Below, piece by piece: positions 42,036-51,965 of a DNA stretch of 64,000 nt. This stretch comes from Parelaphostrongylus tenuis (Eukaryota > Nematoda > Chromadorea > Rhabditida > Metastrongylidae): the NCBI GenBank assembly GCA_019055375.1, contig JAHQIW010000616.1:310001-374000 (forward strand), read 5' to 3'. A program made the translations under genes and the position numbers. How positions within the stretch are numbered: position 1 is the first letter of the stretch; each line of letters begins with the position of its first letter. A model generated the notes under the pieces. It was given only the letters and a program-made list of their open reading frames with translations. It had not been told where the DNA came from and ran no database searches.

Positions 42036-43750
42036 TGCTAAATCTCAGGATTGTACTAGAAAATGTTAGCCAAATAGAAGAACATCGATAAAATGTAGTT
42101 TAAGCAGTGGGATTCTCGAGAGCTGTTTAGCATATGTCTGAGCAAATAATAATTCCTGATATTTTCATTTTTTAGTTAATCAGTGGTCAAATTCGACGTG
42201 ACAAACTGCTTTCTTGAGACGAAAGTTTATTGTTTGGCACATAAGATGGGAAAAGGGCTTAAAATGGGCTTGACGGGTTGAAAAATTACTTTCAGAGGGC
42301 ATAATAGTAGCACCCACGCATACTGTTGTGTGCCTGCGCTACGTTATAGGTCCACCTGCTCAAGTAGGTATCTTTTATGCAGTAACTACTAACTTCTAAA
42401 TTTATCCTAGACACCTACAAACTCAACAACTTAAAAGTGCATAGGAGAAGTCGGCTTAACGAGAACAATGCGAGTGTTAATGCTTCATGTCAATAAACTC
42501 GCTGAGATCGACGAAAACAATCACGTTGACGTCGTGTATGTTTGGCAACTACTGGGGCAATTGACCTTTCGCCTTCATTTCTTGTATTTCTCAAAGAATT
42601 CGTTCCAATCCAGCCAAAGAATCTGAAATTTGACATTCATCGGATAACTTCTCTCCGTTTCTTAATCAACCTCATTGTGGTAGCGGGAGGATATTTCTAG
42701 TTGTCGAATACCAAAACTTAGGATTTTACAACCTAATAGTGAAATCCAGCAAATAGTAAAATGTCTACCTGAAACATAATAACAAAGTGACAAGCTCTCT
42801 ACGATCTAAAAGAACTGTTGACTCTCTGCTATGAAGACCTGAATATCACATTGTAAGCAGCAAGTCATATTTTAAAGATTTTATACAGTTTCTACTTCAA
42901 TAATACCATCCTAGTGGTACAAAACTATTCGACAAACTAAATTTCTTCAAACTCTAAAGTAACCAAAACTTCAAATTGAAGGCTTTAGGCTGTTGTAGAC
43001 TAATTCAGTTTTATTCATTTCTTCTTGTGATATCGTCCAATTTTCAAGATTTCATTCTTTCACTGCGAGAAAATTAGCAATTAAGTGGTAGCAAAACTTT
43101 GCATATTTTAAAAAATTCTGCCTAGAACTCCTTTGGACAGTTGAAAAAAATCAAGCGCAACTGCATTTGATCTGCGGAGTAGTAACACCACCGGTTGAAT
43201 AGGCTCAAAGTCGATAGTTGCCTTACAATGAAATTACTCCGTGATAGATGTGGAAGCCCTCACAAGGAAAACCATGAGAAAAACTATTTTTATGCTAGTA
43301 TTTCTGAAGAAAACCGAAATGATGATCAAGTCTACGATATTCTCAAGAGTTGTGTACATCAAAAGTAAATCAATATTCAAAATGCATCTGCATGTCGTCA
43401 CCGTCTCTTCCATAGGCTGCTCCATTTATAGCTGGCATTGGCGACAATCTCGAAAAGTCATTAACTTAGAGTATTTCAATTTTTCTGTTGTGAAATCATG
43501 TTTGGAGTAGAACTTTTCTTCCTGTTATAAAGTTTCTACGATATCGTCATCGCTTCATAAGAAGAAACTACAACAAAGATTTCATTACCACTTTGTTACT
43601 ACTTCATCTCTGTCTCTTCGCTGGACGCTTTTTCCTTCTAGAACTCCATTTTTCAAGAATTTTTCTTTTGCCAGTCGCCCTTCTGAAAACTTCTGGGTAA
43701 TGTTAGTTTGTAAACGTTTTCGACCGTTGTTCGTCAATGAATGAAGAATA
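42036..43750. other. Intergenic, nothing recognised
   Basis: AT-rich. Opposed ORFs at 43,234-43,510 have no splice or family support. Confidence 0.35.
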
Positions 43751-43751
43751 A

Positions 43752-44010
43752 AGCTTTCGGCGCTGATCAGTCCCTGAGTGATGCGTCAGGCATTCGACTC
43801 CATAAGGCATCGTTTGCGTTGATTGATTGACTATCTGGCCTTTACAATAACTCGAAATGGCCTACCGATGTGTCAATCCACTGTTGCTATCCTCTCAAAC
43901 AAGTCTGGTGTCAATTCGCCGATCCCGCAGGGTGAAGGACTTGGGAAGCGTTGTGCGCATGATCGGACCACCAGTCACGTGTGTCGTGGGTACCTCTGAT
44001 CGCTGCTCCA
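43752..44010 (-). repeat. tRNA-derived SINE family A copy
   Basis: Aligns in reverse with the intact SINE: GCGCTGATCAGTCCCTGAGTGA, ATCTGGCCTTTACAATAACTCG, CAAGTCTGGTGTCAATTCG, CCGATCCCGCAGGG and ATGATCGGACCACCAGTCAC. Confidence 0.75.
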
Positions 44011-44102
44011 CACGTGTTCATTTACTCGTTGCGACAAAAATCAAGACGTCCGCCGCCTTGTGTTGAAGTTTTAATCTTGTACAATGAAGCGGCAGATAGG
44101 AG

Positions 44103-44375
<273 letters not shown>

Positions 44376-44638
44376 ACTGAACTCTAAGATCAAACTCTTT
44401 CCGCCTTCTAGGAACTAGAATTTGAGCACTATTAACTAAAGTCCACGAGTAGCCACACCGACTGACTTGACCAGTTTAGCTGAAGAATTTTCGTTATTAG
44501 AATTCGTTGTCGTTGCGTGTTCATATGTGTTATAGACATGACTTATCGGCTTTGAACGCATTTTTCTCGTAAAATACACGAGTCGTCGGTGATGTTGTCA
44601 GTGATAAGCCATTTTCATCACCTGACAAACTCATTCAG

Positions 44639-44723
44639 AGGCGGCGGAACACCAACAGGTGGCTCGAAAAAGGCAACAGCCTTACGAACTCATTACGACG
44701 TCCCCATGGACGCTAATACAAAG
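44639..44723 (+). CDS. Candidate internal exon, unknown product
   Basis: 85 bp lie between the acceptor AAACTCATTCAG and consensus donor AAAG|GTAAGT. Frame 1 reads GGGTPTGGSKKATALRTHYD and VPMDANTK, ending in phase 0. A second open frame reads AAEHQQVARKRQQPYELITT. It is richer in GC than its surroundings. The next supported plus-strand exon is at 54,911, so if they belong together the intron would be about 10 kb and contain an RTE copy. Confidence 0.4.
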
Positions 44724-45730
44724 GTAAGTCAGACCGATCGTAGTCCAACTTTCAAAGGCGTGATATATTGCCAAAGTTTACCTAATTAATCACGCGGTCG
44801 TCTTAGAGACGTCACTTAGAATCACAGGATCCCGTATCGCGCTTCGATTTCTGGTCGAGAAGCTCATAAAATCGATTTTTATAGGCTTTGGCAAAATAAT
44901 TGAAAACGGGAACTATCGATGATATGTGAATTTTATACCTCTTTTGGATATCTCGAAGATGTTTTACATCCTTTCTAACAAATTCAATTCATTTCAGATT
45001 TTTAAGTTCTGTTATAATCACGTTTGGAATTCCTTATTCAGGACAGTGTCTACTTTGCCTTTCTGAGTTTTTTTTTCATAGCTTATCACGGGAACTCGAT
45101 ATGACACATATTGACAGAAGTAAGAAGCTTTGAAAGACACATTGACGTGCTAGCCAATATCGCATTTTTGGATACTTCTCAGTGTTAAAAATAGCAATAC
45201 AAGTCTAAAAAGCTGTATTCTTCTTCTTTTACTCTGAAATCTGCTCAAAATATGATGCAAACAATAGCAATCAGACTGTTGATCAAGTCAAGATTAGAAA
45301 TCTTCCTGTATTATTTTTTCTTACGTATTGAAGCAAGATGAATAAAAATCAGCTGAATCACAGTCAACTTAGAAAATGTAGTTGTTTCCATAGTAACTTA
45401 TCTACTAAAGGATGCCTATGGATCCAACTATAGATCTATATTTTTCCAACTACTACTAAACTGATTATACTGTCAATTTATTTATGAAGACACTGACTTC
45501 CTTTTTCTCAATCCTATTTAACACGTTGCGTACCGAATGAATGAAATGTCACGCATCAATCGCGGCACAGCATGCCAGGCGATTGACATTGGCACGCGCA
45601 GCAGTTGAAATAAGGAAAGTTAATTCGTGAATTGAGGCTCTGAGAAGATTTATAGTTATTAAGTGTTGAAATCTAACAGAAGAGTTTCTGCAAGGATATT
45701 TAAAATGAGCCCCTCTGTATAAAAATATCC
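44724..45730. other. Intergenic or intron, nothing firm
   Basis: A short block after TTTTTTTCATAG at 45,082 has a donor-like AA|GTAAGA at 45,119 but carries only about 12 codons. Not called. Confidence 0.3.
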
Positions 45731-45734
45731 TACA

Positions 45735-46385
45735 TATGAACAAGAAAGCCACATCCTCTCGAAAAAGATATACTTCCAACTGTTATACACAATTATCGCT
45801 ACTTTTCAATCATATGGAACAAATGAATGTTCGACCTCATTCTCCGTGCAAGAATTTTTCATAGAAATGTTAGTAATCATTCGAAAACAATCTGTGGCTA
45901 GAACCGTACTTGGTCGATTCTCTAAAACACGCTTTCATCACGCTGTAAAACCCAGAATAAATTATATTTCACCCGGCCACGCGCCTTTATATCTTATCTC
46001 TCTAATTTCTCGCTGGAGAAAACTCTTTCCTTAGAGTGCTAGTACTCTTTAGGTAGCACAATTCTCGAAAAACTCAAAAATGTTATTGTTTTTGGGAAAA
46101 GCTCTTTTTATAGCGCTGCAGGAGAAGACAAAATTTGTCAGAATTCTTTTTATTTTGACTGCCACTTCCAGTGGTATGGTGTTATAGTGTACCCAATAAT
46201 GTGGAGTGCTGTGCAAGAACGTTTGTGTCAGCCGGAATTTGAACGAAGATCTCACTCTTTTCGGGAGCGATTGCTAACCGTTGCACCACCGACGCTCGTT
46301 TTGCACAGCACTCTGGAAAGAGTGAGATCTTGGTTCAATTCCCGGCTGACGCAAACGTTTTTGCACAGCACTCCACATTATTGGA
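45735..46385 (+). repeat. Long dispersed repeat D, copy 2, with module C palindrome
   Basis: Matches 19,250-20,420 in order (ACTTCCAACTGTTATACAC; AGTAATCATTCGAAAACA; CTGTAAAACCCAGAATAAAT; TTTCTCGCTGGAGAAAACTC; CTTTCCTTAGAGTGCTAGTA). It ends in a palindrome (46,196-46,384) whose arms begin AATAATGTGGAGTGCTGTGC. The left arm carries an almost complete module C tRNA-like core (minus, 46,225-46,295); the right arm carries a 3' half only (plus, 46,302-46,352). Confidence 0.65.
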
Positions 46386-46569
46386 TAAAATTTGTTTTAC
46401 ACCTCGGCGGAAAGAAACCTTGCCTTTGACTTTAGTAATCATTCGATAGCGTAAGTATCGATAATTCCAATGCAATGATTATTTTCCGGAAAGACCGTTT
46501 CATGTAGTGTAGCATGGAATATAAGATCGCGTTTCACATATTCGACGGCTCGTTTACCGCCTAAACCAC

Positions 46570-46612
46570 GGGTAGGGGGAGGAGGGGGAAGGAGGGGAGG
46601 GGGGGGGGGGGT
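46570..46612 (+). other. G-rich run, possible G-quadruplex
   Basis: Five or more G tracts of 4-14 bases on the plus strand separated by A or GA. Confidence 0.7.
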
Positions 46613-47206
46613 GGCAGGGCCTTCGATTGATGACCTAAGAGGTTGGATATATAGGGTGCAGCTTTTCATTCAATGATGAATTCTCTTCCCCGCGTTGGAA
46701 GAAAATCCATATAGAACAACTGACTTAGATACTACAAGAAATTCTCTACAGGTTCCTATGCTTTTCGTGCTTCCACCGAACTAAACGCGTAGTATAAGTG
46801 ATGGAGCGCGGCAGAAATAAAGCACAATTTTATTTTGAATTCTACAGCATTATAAAAAGGTGCCATAAAAAAGGCCATATGCGACTTTGATTAGAGAATG
46901 AAGCTTTCGAATCATTAGTAACACTCCTACGGAAAATTCTTGTACAGTGAGTGAGATCTAATGTTCATTTGTTCCTCAATAATCAAAACGTACCCAATTA
47001 ATCTTTTATTATCGGTGATTTCGCAGTCAATCAATGGCTTATTGAATAATGATTTCAATACCATGCTTGGTCTGTAGAAAAACCTTCAGTGTACGTTATT
47101 AACGGACAAGAGATTGTGCTCTGTATTTGAAGTAAATAGTCAATGTTTTGATCTAAACCGCAGATTCGTCGGCACTTATATGGTGAAATTTTGATTTGGA
47201 GTCACT

Positions 47207-47824
47207 TTATTGCCACGAAAGAGTATCACCTGTATCACCTGTATCACCTGTCGTCCCGTTGATCATCGAGTGACTCGAGCGGATACCAGCAACTCTTCCA
47301 TTTTTCCCTATCGCGTGCAAGAGTAGCCCAGTGGGTCCTCCTCGCTCTAGGAATCGCTGAGCATCATATCTTTCTTCAATCGCTTTCGTGAAGAGATCGG
47401 ACCAACGGGTCGGTGGTCTTCGTGTAGACCGTTTGATGTCCCGAGGAATCCAATCGGTAACGGCTCTCGTCCACCGGTTGTCGTTGAAGCGCATCACGTG
47501 TCCGGCCCACCTTATTTTCGATATCCTGGCGTGTAGAACGGCGTCTCTGATTTTCGATCGTTGACGTAGGTGGGAACTTCGGATCCTTTCTCTCATTTGC
47601 GAGATGCGGGATACTCCTAGCATAGACCTTTCGACTGCGCGTTCGATAACGGCAAGTGATCTTTCATCCTGCTTACGTAGCGACCAGGTTTCTGCTGCAT
47701 ACGTTAGGGCAGGGATAATTGTCGAGTCGTAAAGGTGGGCACGGAGTCGGATGTTCTTTGTCCTCTTCACTACATCTTCGATGCTCTTAAACGTTCCCCA
47801 AGCCGCTCGTTCCCTCCTGCTCAA
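47207..47824 (-). pseudogene. RTE C-terminal domain, copy 2, frameshifted near its end
   Basis: Begins SRRERAAWGTFKSIEDVVKR and continues through STIIPALTYAAETWSLRKQD, RISKIRWAGHVMRFNDNRWT and RWSDLFTKAIEERYDAQR. It then leaves the conserved frame (copy 1 continues IPRARRTHWATLARDREKW) and ends by translating the tail repeat as TGDTGDTGD. A single-base change near 47,350 explains the shift. Confidence 0.8.
47223..47255 (-). repeat. RTE 3' tail, three ACAGGTGAT units
   Basis: Three perfect 9-bp units on the minus strand, directly after GATCAACGGGACG, the same end as copy 1, which has two units. Confidence 0.85.
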
Positions 47825-47877
47825 CTCTGGAGCTAGGTCTTGTTGATCTCATCATGTTGATCATATTCATTCACGAC

Positions 47878-48594
47878 CTAGATAAACGTAACTGGAGCAT
47901 TCGGAAATTGTCGTTCCGTTGAGCGTGAATGGGGAATAGAAACCCATCCGTTCCTCATGAACATTGTTTTCGTTAGATTCAGTTGAAGACCGATCTTTCC
48001 ACAGGCGTTATGGAAATCAGTCAACATTCGTTCCGCTTGGCTGATGTTTGGTGTTATGAGAACGATATCGTCAGCAAAGCGAAGATGGTTTGATTGTCGA
48101 CCGTCAATTTTCACTCCCATTTCGTCCCATTCTAATGTTCGCATGACGTTTTGTAGGGTGGTAGTGAATAGTTTTGGCGATATTGTATCGCCTTGTCGAA
48201 CCCCTCTTCTTACGTCAATGGTGATATTGTTGAAGAATGGAGCTATTCTGGTCGTGAAATCTTTATAAAGCTCACGAAGGATCATTATGTACCGAGTAGG
48301 AACGCCCTGGTTATCCAGAGCATCTATAACCGCTTCTGTTTCCACTGAATCAAAGGCTTTTTTCAGATCGATAAAAGTGAGACAGAGTGGTTGTTTGTAC
48401 TCTCGCGAAACTTCAATGAGTCTTGTGATCGTGTGGATGTGGTCTATGGTACTAAATCCTTTTCTGAACCCTGCTTGTTCGCATGGCTGTCCTTCGTCCA
48501 GTGTTCTGTCAATCCTGTTCAGGATGGCTCGAGTAAAGAGTTTATAGACAACGGACAGCAAGCAGATTGGGCGATAATTGCCTATGTCGTGAAG
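47878..48594 (-). pseudogene. RTE reverse transcriptase core, copy 2
   Basis: Open for about 240 codons on the element side of the insertion: IGNYRPICLLSVVYKLFTRA, QAGFRKGFSTIDHIHTITRL, CLTFIDLKKAFDSVETEAVI, VRRGVRQGDTISPKLFTTTL, HLRFADDIVLITPNISQAER and CGKIGLQLNLTKTMFMRNGW. The two catalytic aspartate blocks (FIDL and FADD) are intact. The frame closes at NAPVTFI, where full elements continue to the C-terminal domain, so copy 2 has a break near 47,878. The ORF that runs past 48,594 into the insertion is a fusion artefact. Confidence 0.85.
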
Positions 48595-49031
48595 TGGTCT
48601 GTCAATGAGGGCTGACTTATAGAGCCCGATACACGTGTTTCGATCTTGCGATCTCGTCAGTCGGGCAGTTACCCTTTCTCGTCTTTTGCTAATCTCGGGT
48701 GCTCCAGTCCCCACAATAAGAGTTAGCGACGACGTACGTTTTACACTCTATGTTCAGTGAAGAACTCACCAAACACAGAGTTTTGTACACTCGAATGCTC
48801 GTGGCTAGTATATTTAATATAACATATCTTTCATTTCGAGTGTTTTCTTAAGACCACAGCTCAAATCTCGACTGACGAGATCGCAAGATCGAAACACGTG
48901 TATCGGGCTCTATAAGTCAGCCCTCATTGACAGACCACTGACATGCGTGGCTCAAATAATGATTATCAGGCATATTGAGATTTGAGCTGTGGTCTTAAGA
49001 AAACACTCGAAATGAAAGATATGTCGTAAAG
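48584..49031. mobile_element. Foldback element F, copy 2, inserted in the RTE
   Basis: The insertion (48,595-49,020) splits a sequence that is continuous in copy 1 (CCTATGTCGTGAAGGTCTCC). The flanks are ATGTCGTGAAG and ATGTCGTAAAG, an 11-bp target duplication with one difference. The left end TGGTCTGTCAATGAGGGCTG is repeated in reverse complement at 48,871-48,944. The block ending in CACTCGAAATGAAAGAT is the inverse of 48,826-48,870. So it carries two interleaved inverted repeats and no ORF. Confidence 0.85.
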
Positions 49032-49601
49032 GTCTCCCTTTTTGAACAACAATACGGTCTTGCTGGTTTTCCATTGGATAGGGACCTTGCATTCTGACAG
49101 GTAGCGAGTGAAGAGCCGAGCCAGGGTGTTGATGAGAACTGGCGGCAGGTTCTTCAGGTGTTCTGGTCTAATCCTGTCTGGACCGGGTGTTGTTCTGTTT
49201 TTCACCGACGATATAGCATGTCGGATTTCGGAAGGAAGGACCGGTGGAACGACATATTCGTCCTCTTTCAATTTATATGACGGTAAGAGAACATGGCTAG
49301 CGAAGAGATCCGAGTAGTATTGGTGGATGATTTTCTCCATAGCCCTTCTGAAAGCTGTAAGTGTCCCGTCAGAGTATCGGAGTGCAATCATATTGGTCTT
49401 ATAGTTGGCGAAGCCTCGCTGGGCTTTGCGAATGCTCTTCCCAGCTTCAGCAGCTTCTTTCATAACTGCTGCTCTTCTCTCTCTGAGGTCTTCTTTTATC
49501 GCTTCTCTGCGTCGTTTCGCAAGTTCGGACGTAAGGTTTCGGTTGCCTGCAGCTCGTGCGATTCCACGTTGACGTATCAGCTCGAGTGTCTGCGGAGACA
49601 A
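49021..49601 (-). pseudogene. RTE linker and first RT blocks, copy 2
   Basis: Reads TLELIRQRGIARAAGNRNLT, SELAKRRREAIKEDLRERRA, KSIRKAQRGFANYKTNMIAL, MEKIIHQYYSDLFASHVLLP, TTPGPDRIRPEHLKNLPPVL and IQWKTSKTVLLFKKGDLYDI, where foldback element F interrupts it. No stop before the insertion. Confidence 0.85.
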
Positions 49602-49921
49602 GCGTCTCTTCGTGACTTTAGGACTCTCTGCTTTTTTAGCGCTAACGTGATGATATTCAACGAGTCGATCGTATTCTTCGTCGATGTTGTCGACAACGGT
49701 ATCTCCCCAAGAGCCGACTAATGATTTGAATACATCCCAGTTTATGGTAGTTCTGGGACTTCGTTGTTTGAATTTAGCGGCTTTCTCTCCTCTCCTCGAA
49801 AATCGGAACGATGCGCGAAGGAGGCGATGGTCTGATCCTGTGTAGAACTTGGGTATTCTATAAATGCAGTTTTTTTTAGTAAAAGTGCGTTAAATTTTTC
49901 TAGAATACCCTACTTTTCCAA

Positions 49922-50241
49922 CGAGCGCATGTGGCGCAGTGAGCGCAGGTGGCGCAGTGGTTGGAGGTGCTCTGCGTCGCACACGAGGTCAATGGTTCGA
50001 TCTCGCGCTCATGGCTCACCAAGCCATCCATCCCTCCGGGGTCGGTAAATTGGTACCAGGCTGGTCTCAGACTTGTCTGGGAGGATAAGCAGCACTGACT
50101 CGGTTTAGCGGGAGGCCACCGCGAGTCATTGTAAAGGCCAGATATGCATTCAATCACCTCAAACGAAGTTAAAAATTGAAGTTGAATGCATGGCGCATCC
50201 CTCAGGGATTGATCAACGCCGAGAGCTTTATTTATTTATTT
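49922..50241 (+). mobile_element. tRNA-derived SINE family A, intact copy with 16-bp target duplication
   Basis: Flanked by TACCCTACTTTTCCAA at 49,906-49,921 and 50,242-50,257. The head is a tRNA-like sequence with box A GGTGGCGCAGTGGTTGG and box B ATGGTTCGATCTCGCG; its first 18 bp (GAGCGCAKGTGGCGCAGT) are duplicated in tandem. The body includes CATGGCTCACCAAGCCATCC, GGTCGGTAAATTGGTACCAG, CGCGAGTCATTGTAAAGGCC and GCATGGCGCATCCCTCAGGG. It ends GATTGATCAACGCCGAGAGC plus (TTTA)n. The perfect duplication marks a recent insertion. It sits next to the truncated end of RTE copy 2. Confidence 0.93.
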
Positions 50242-50259
50242 TACCCTACTTTTCCAAAA

Positions 50260-50745
50260 CAAAAGCCACATTGATGGGGTAGCAACGCCTTTCCAACTCT
50301 TCTTTTCACATTTGTTGGGCGATGCTTTAAAATTATAAGTTGAGGACACGCTTCCTAAGGTGCGATATCTAGAGGGAACTTATATTTAGGTTTACCACCA
50401 TGTACTTGGAGAAAATGTATGAAGAGAGTGCATTGATCAACTTAAGGGATTTGAGGGCTTTCATCCCTCCCATAAATGCGGTGATTTCGTGAAAGGATTC
50501 ACGTTGTTTCAACTACCCATACCCGTACTGAGGTCTCTTCTATGATATTCCATATTTACTGACGACAAAGTTCCCTCTAGTGGCGATGAAAAGCTGAATT
50601 TCATTAGAAAACTACTGAATGTCATTGGAGCACGCTTGCCAGCCAACGACCGTGTCGCGTGCCAGGCGAAATATCGGCGTAGTCCGCAACGTGTTAACTT
50701 CATTTATTATGATTAGTAAGTGCATACACATCGATCGACTCTGGA
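50260..50745. other. Intergenic, nothing recognised
   Basis: No supported feature. Confidence 0.35.
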
Positions 50746-50747
50746 GA

Positions 50748-50850
50748 GGGATGCGATAGCTGAGTGGTTGGTGATGAGTGTACCAGGAGGCGTGGTGTTG
50801 GTACGGTCCCCAATCCAACACTCTCTTGAAATCGTGGGGAAAGGCCTCAG
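50748..50850 (+). repeat. tRNA-like SINE head
   Basis: GATGCGATAGCTGAGTGGTT (box A) and GTACGGTCCCCAATCC in the box B position. Decayed. Confidence 0.4.
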
Positions 50851-51214
50851 CTCGGCTAGCTTGAAGTCTGCAAGTAGAGTTAACATAATCACTATTCTAT
50901 GAGATTCACGAAGAAGACGAAATCCTCTAGCATTAGTCGAAACAATAGAAGACCTCAAAGGAAGATAAATGTGAAGAAACGACTGAAATGCTAGAAATAC
51001 CGCGATCTCCCTTGTAAAGATGTGATAATGGATCATGTAAAGTATATAAATATCCAGATAATATACACGATCAAACAGAATCTTTTTTCACAGAATCTAT
51101 GCCTGGTACTTATTTTTGGGCAAAGCAAGATGAAAGGTACTGTGCATCTGAAGAGACTGCAAGCCCGAAACAGGCGTACTGCACTCTATAAGTGCCCATA
51201 ACAAATAAAATTTT

Positions 51215-51640
51215 TTTTTATTCAACCGATTTGAGCGGTGGTATGATATTCCAGATATATCCTTTGATGTGGAGTGATGTGCAAAATTTTCGCGTCAGGC
51301 GGACTCGAACCCATACCTCATTCTATCTGGGAGCGCGTGCTCTAACCCGTTGCACTACTGACGCCCCTTTTTCCACACTACTTATTCTACGCAACAACGC
51401 TAGAAGCGGCACAATAAAAAGAATTTCTTCTGGTCATCAGTACCCAATATCTGCCACCGTGACTGGGTTCAATGTCGATACCGACTACCAGGGCCAGGCC
51501 GTTGACGGCTGGCGGCTGTCAGATAGATGCGTTGCAGCGTCGAAAGTGCAATGGGTCAGAGCACGCGCTCCAGGACAGAGTGAGATGTGGGTTCGAGTCC
51601 CCTTGACGCGGAAGTTTTGCACATCACTCTAAATCAAAAA
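51215..51640. repeat. Module C inverted pair (copies C5 and C6)
   Basis: The minus-oriented core at 51,292-51,364 and plus-oriented core at 51,537-51,609 are both nearly complete (GCGTC...GACGC; boxes GCAACGGGTTAGAGC and GGGTTCGAGTCC). Both have the flank GTGATGTGCAAAA facing outward. The interior carries the module C body (TCTGCCACCGTGACTGGGTT, GGCCGTTGACGGCTGGCGGC, CTGTCAGATAGATG). The left outer end is GAGCGGTGGTATGATATTCC. Confidence 0.75.
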
Positions 51641-51647
51641 GTGCCCA

Positions 51648-51733
51648 TGACAACAGACCACATGCATCGCTCAAAAGTGATTACCAAGCACATTGAAATT
51701 TGAGCGTGGTCTTAAGAAAACCCTCAAAACGAG
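51648..51733. repeat. Foldback element F, fragment
   Basis: ACAACAGACCACATGCATCG, GTGATTACCAAGCACATTGA and GTGGTCTTAAGAAAACCCTC match the right part of element F (compare 48,935-49,010). Wedged between two module C units. Confidence 0.65.
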
Positions 51734-51744
51734 CGCTAGAGTTC

Positions 51745-51965
51745 CTTTCATTTAACCGCTTTAAACGGTGTTATGACGTTACAATTGATGGTTGATGCGT
51801 TGTAGCGTACAGTGATTTGCAAAACAAGCGTCGATAATAAAATTGGTTTATCACGCGTTCCCGGAAAGGGTAAAATGCAGGTTTGGGTCCCGTCTGACGG
51901 CGAAATTTTGCTTATCACTCAACATTATGGAGTACATCCACACAATATATTAACCAAGCTGCAGG
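51745..51965 (+). repeat. tRNA-like repeat, module C (copy C7)
   Basis: Core 51,828-51,899 (GCGTCGATAATAAAATTGG, CAGGTTTGGGTCCC, GTCTGACGG). Left end AACCGCTTTAAACGGTGTTA, right flank GAAATTTTGCTTATCACTCA. More diverged than C5 and C6. Confidence 0.65.

Larger units (their letters stand above)
47215..49853 (-). mobile_element. RTE-type retrotransposon, copy 2, 5'-truncated
   Basis: Minus-strand copy lacking the endonuclease. Similarity to copy 1 stops at about 49,853 (after the shared GAACTTGGG). At its 3' end it has the linker, reverse transcriptase, C-terminal domain and three ACAGGTGAT tail units. 5' truncation is the usual fate of non-LTR insertions. It is interrupted by foldback element F at 48,595-49,020. 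Outside that insertion it is close to copy 1, so both are fairly young. Confidence 0.9.

Noticed and set aside
45083..45119. Short exon between TTTTTTTCATAG and AA|GTAAGA
   Set aside because: Only about 12 codons, and its single open frame does not match the phase of neighbouring candidate exons.
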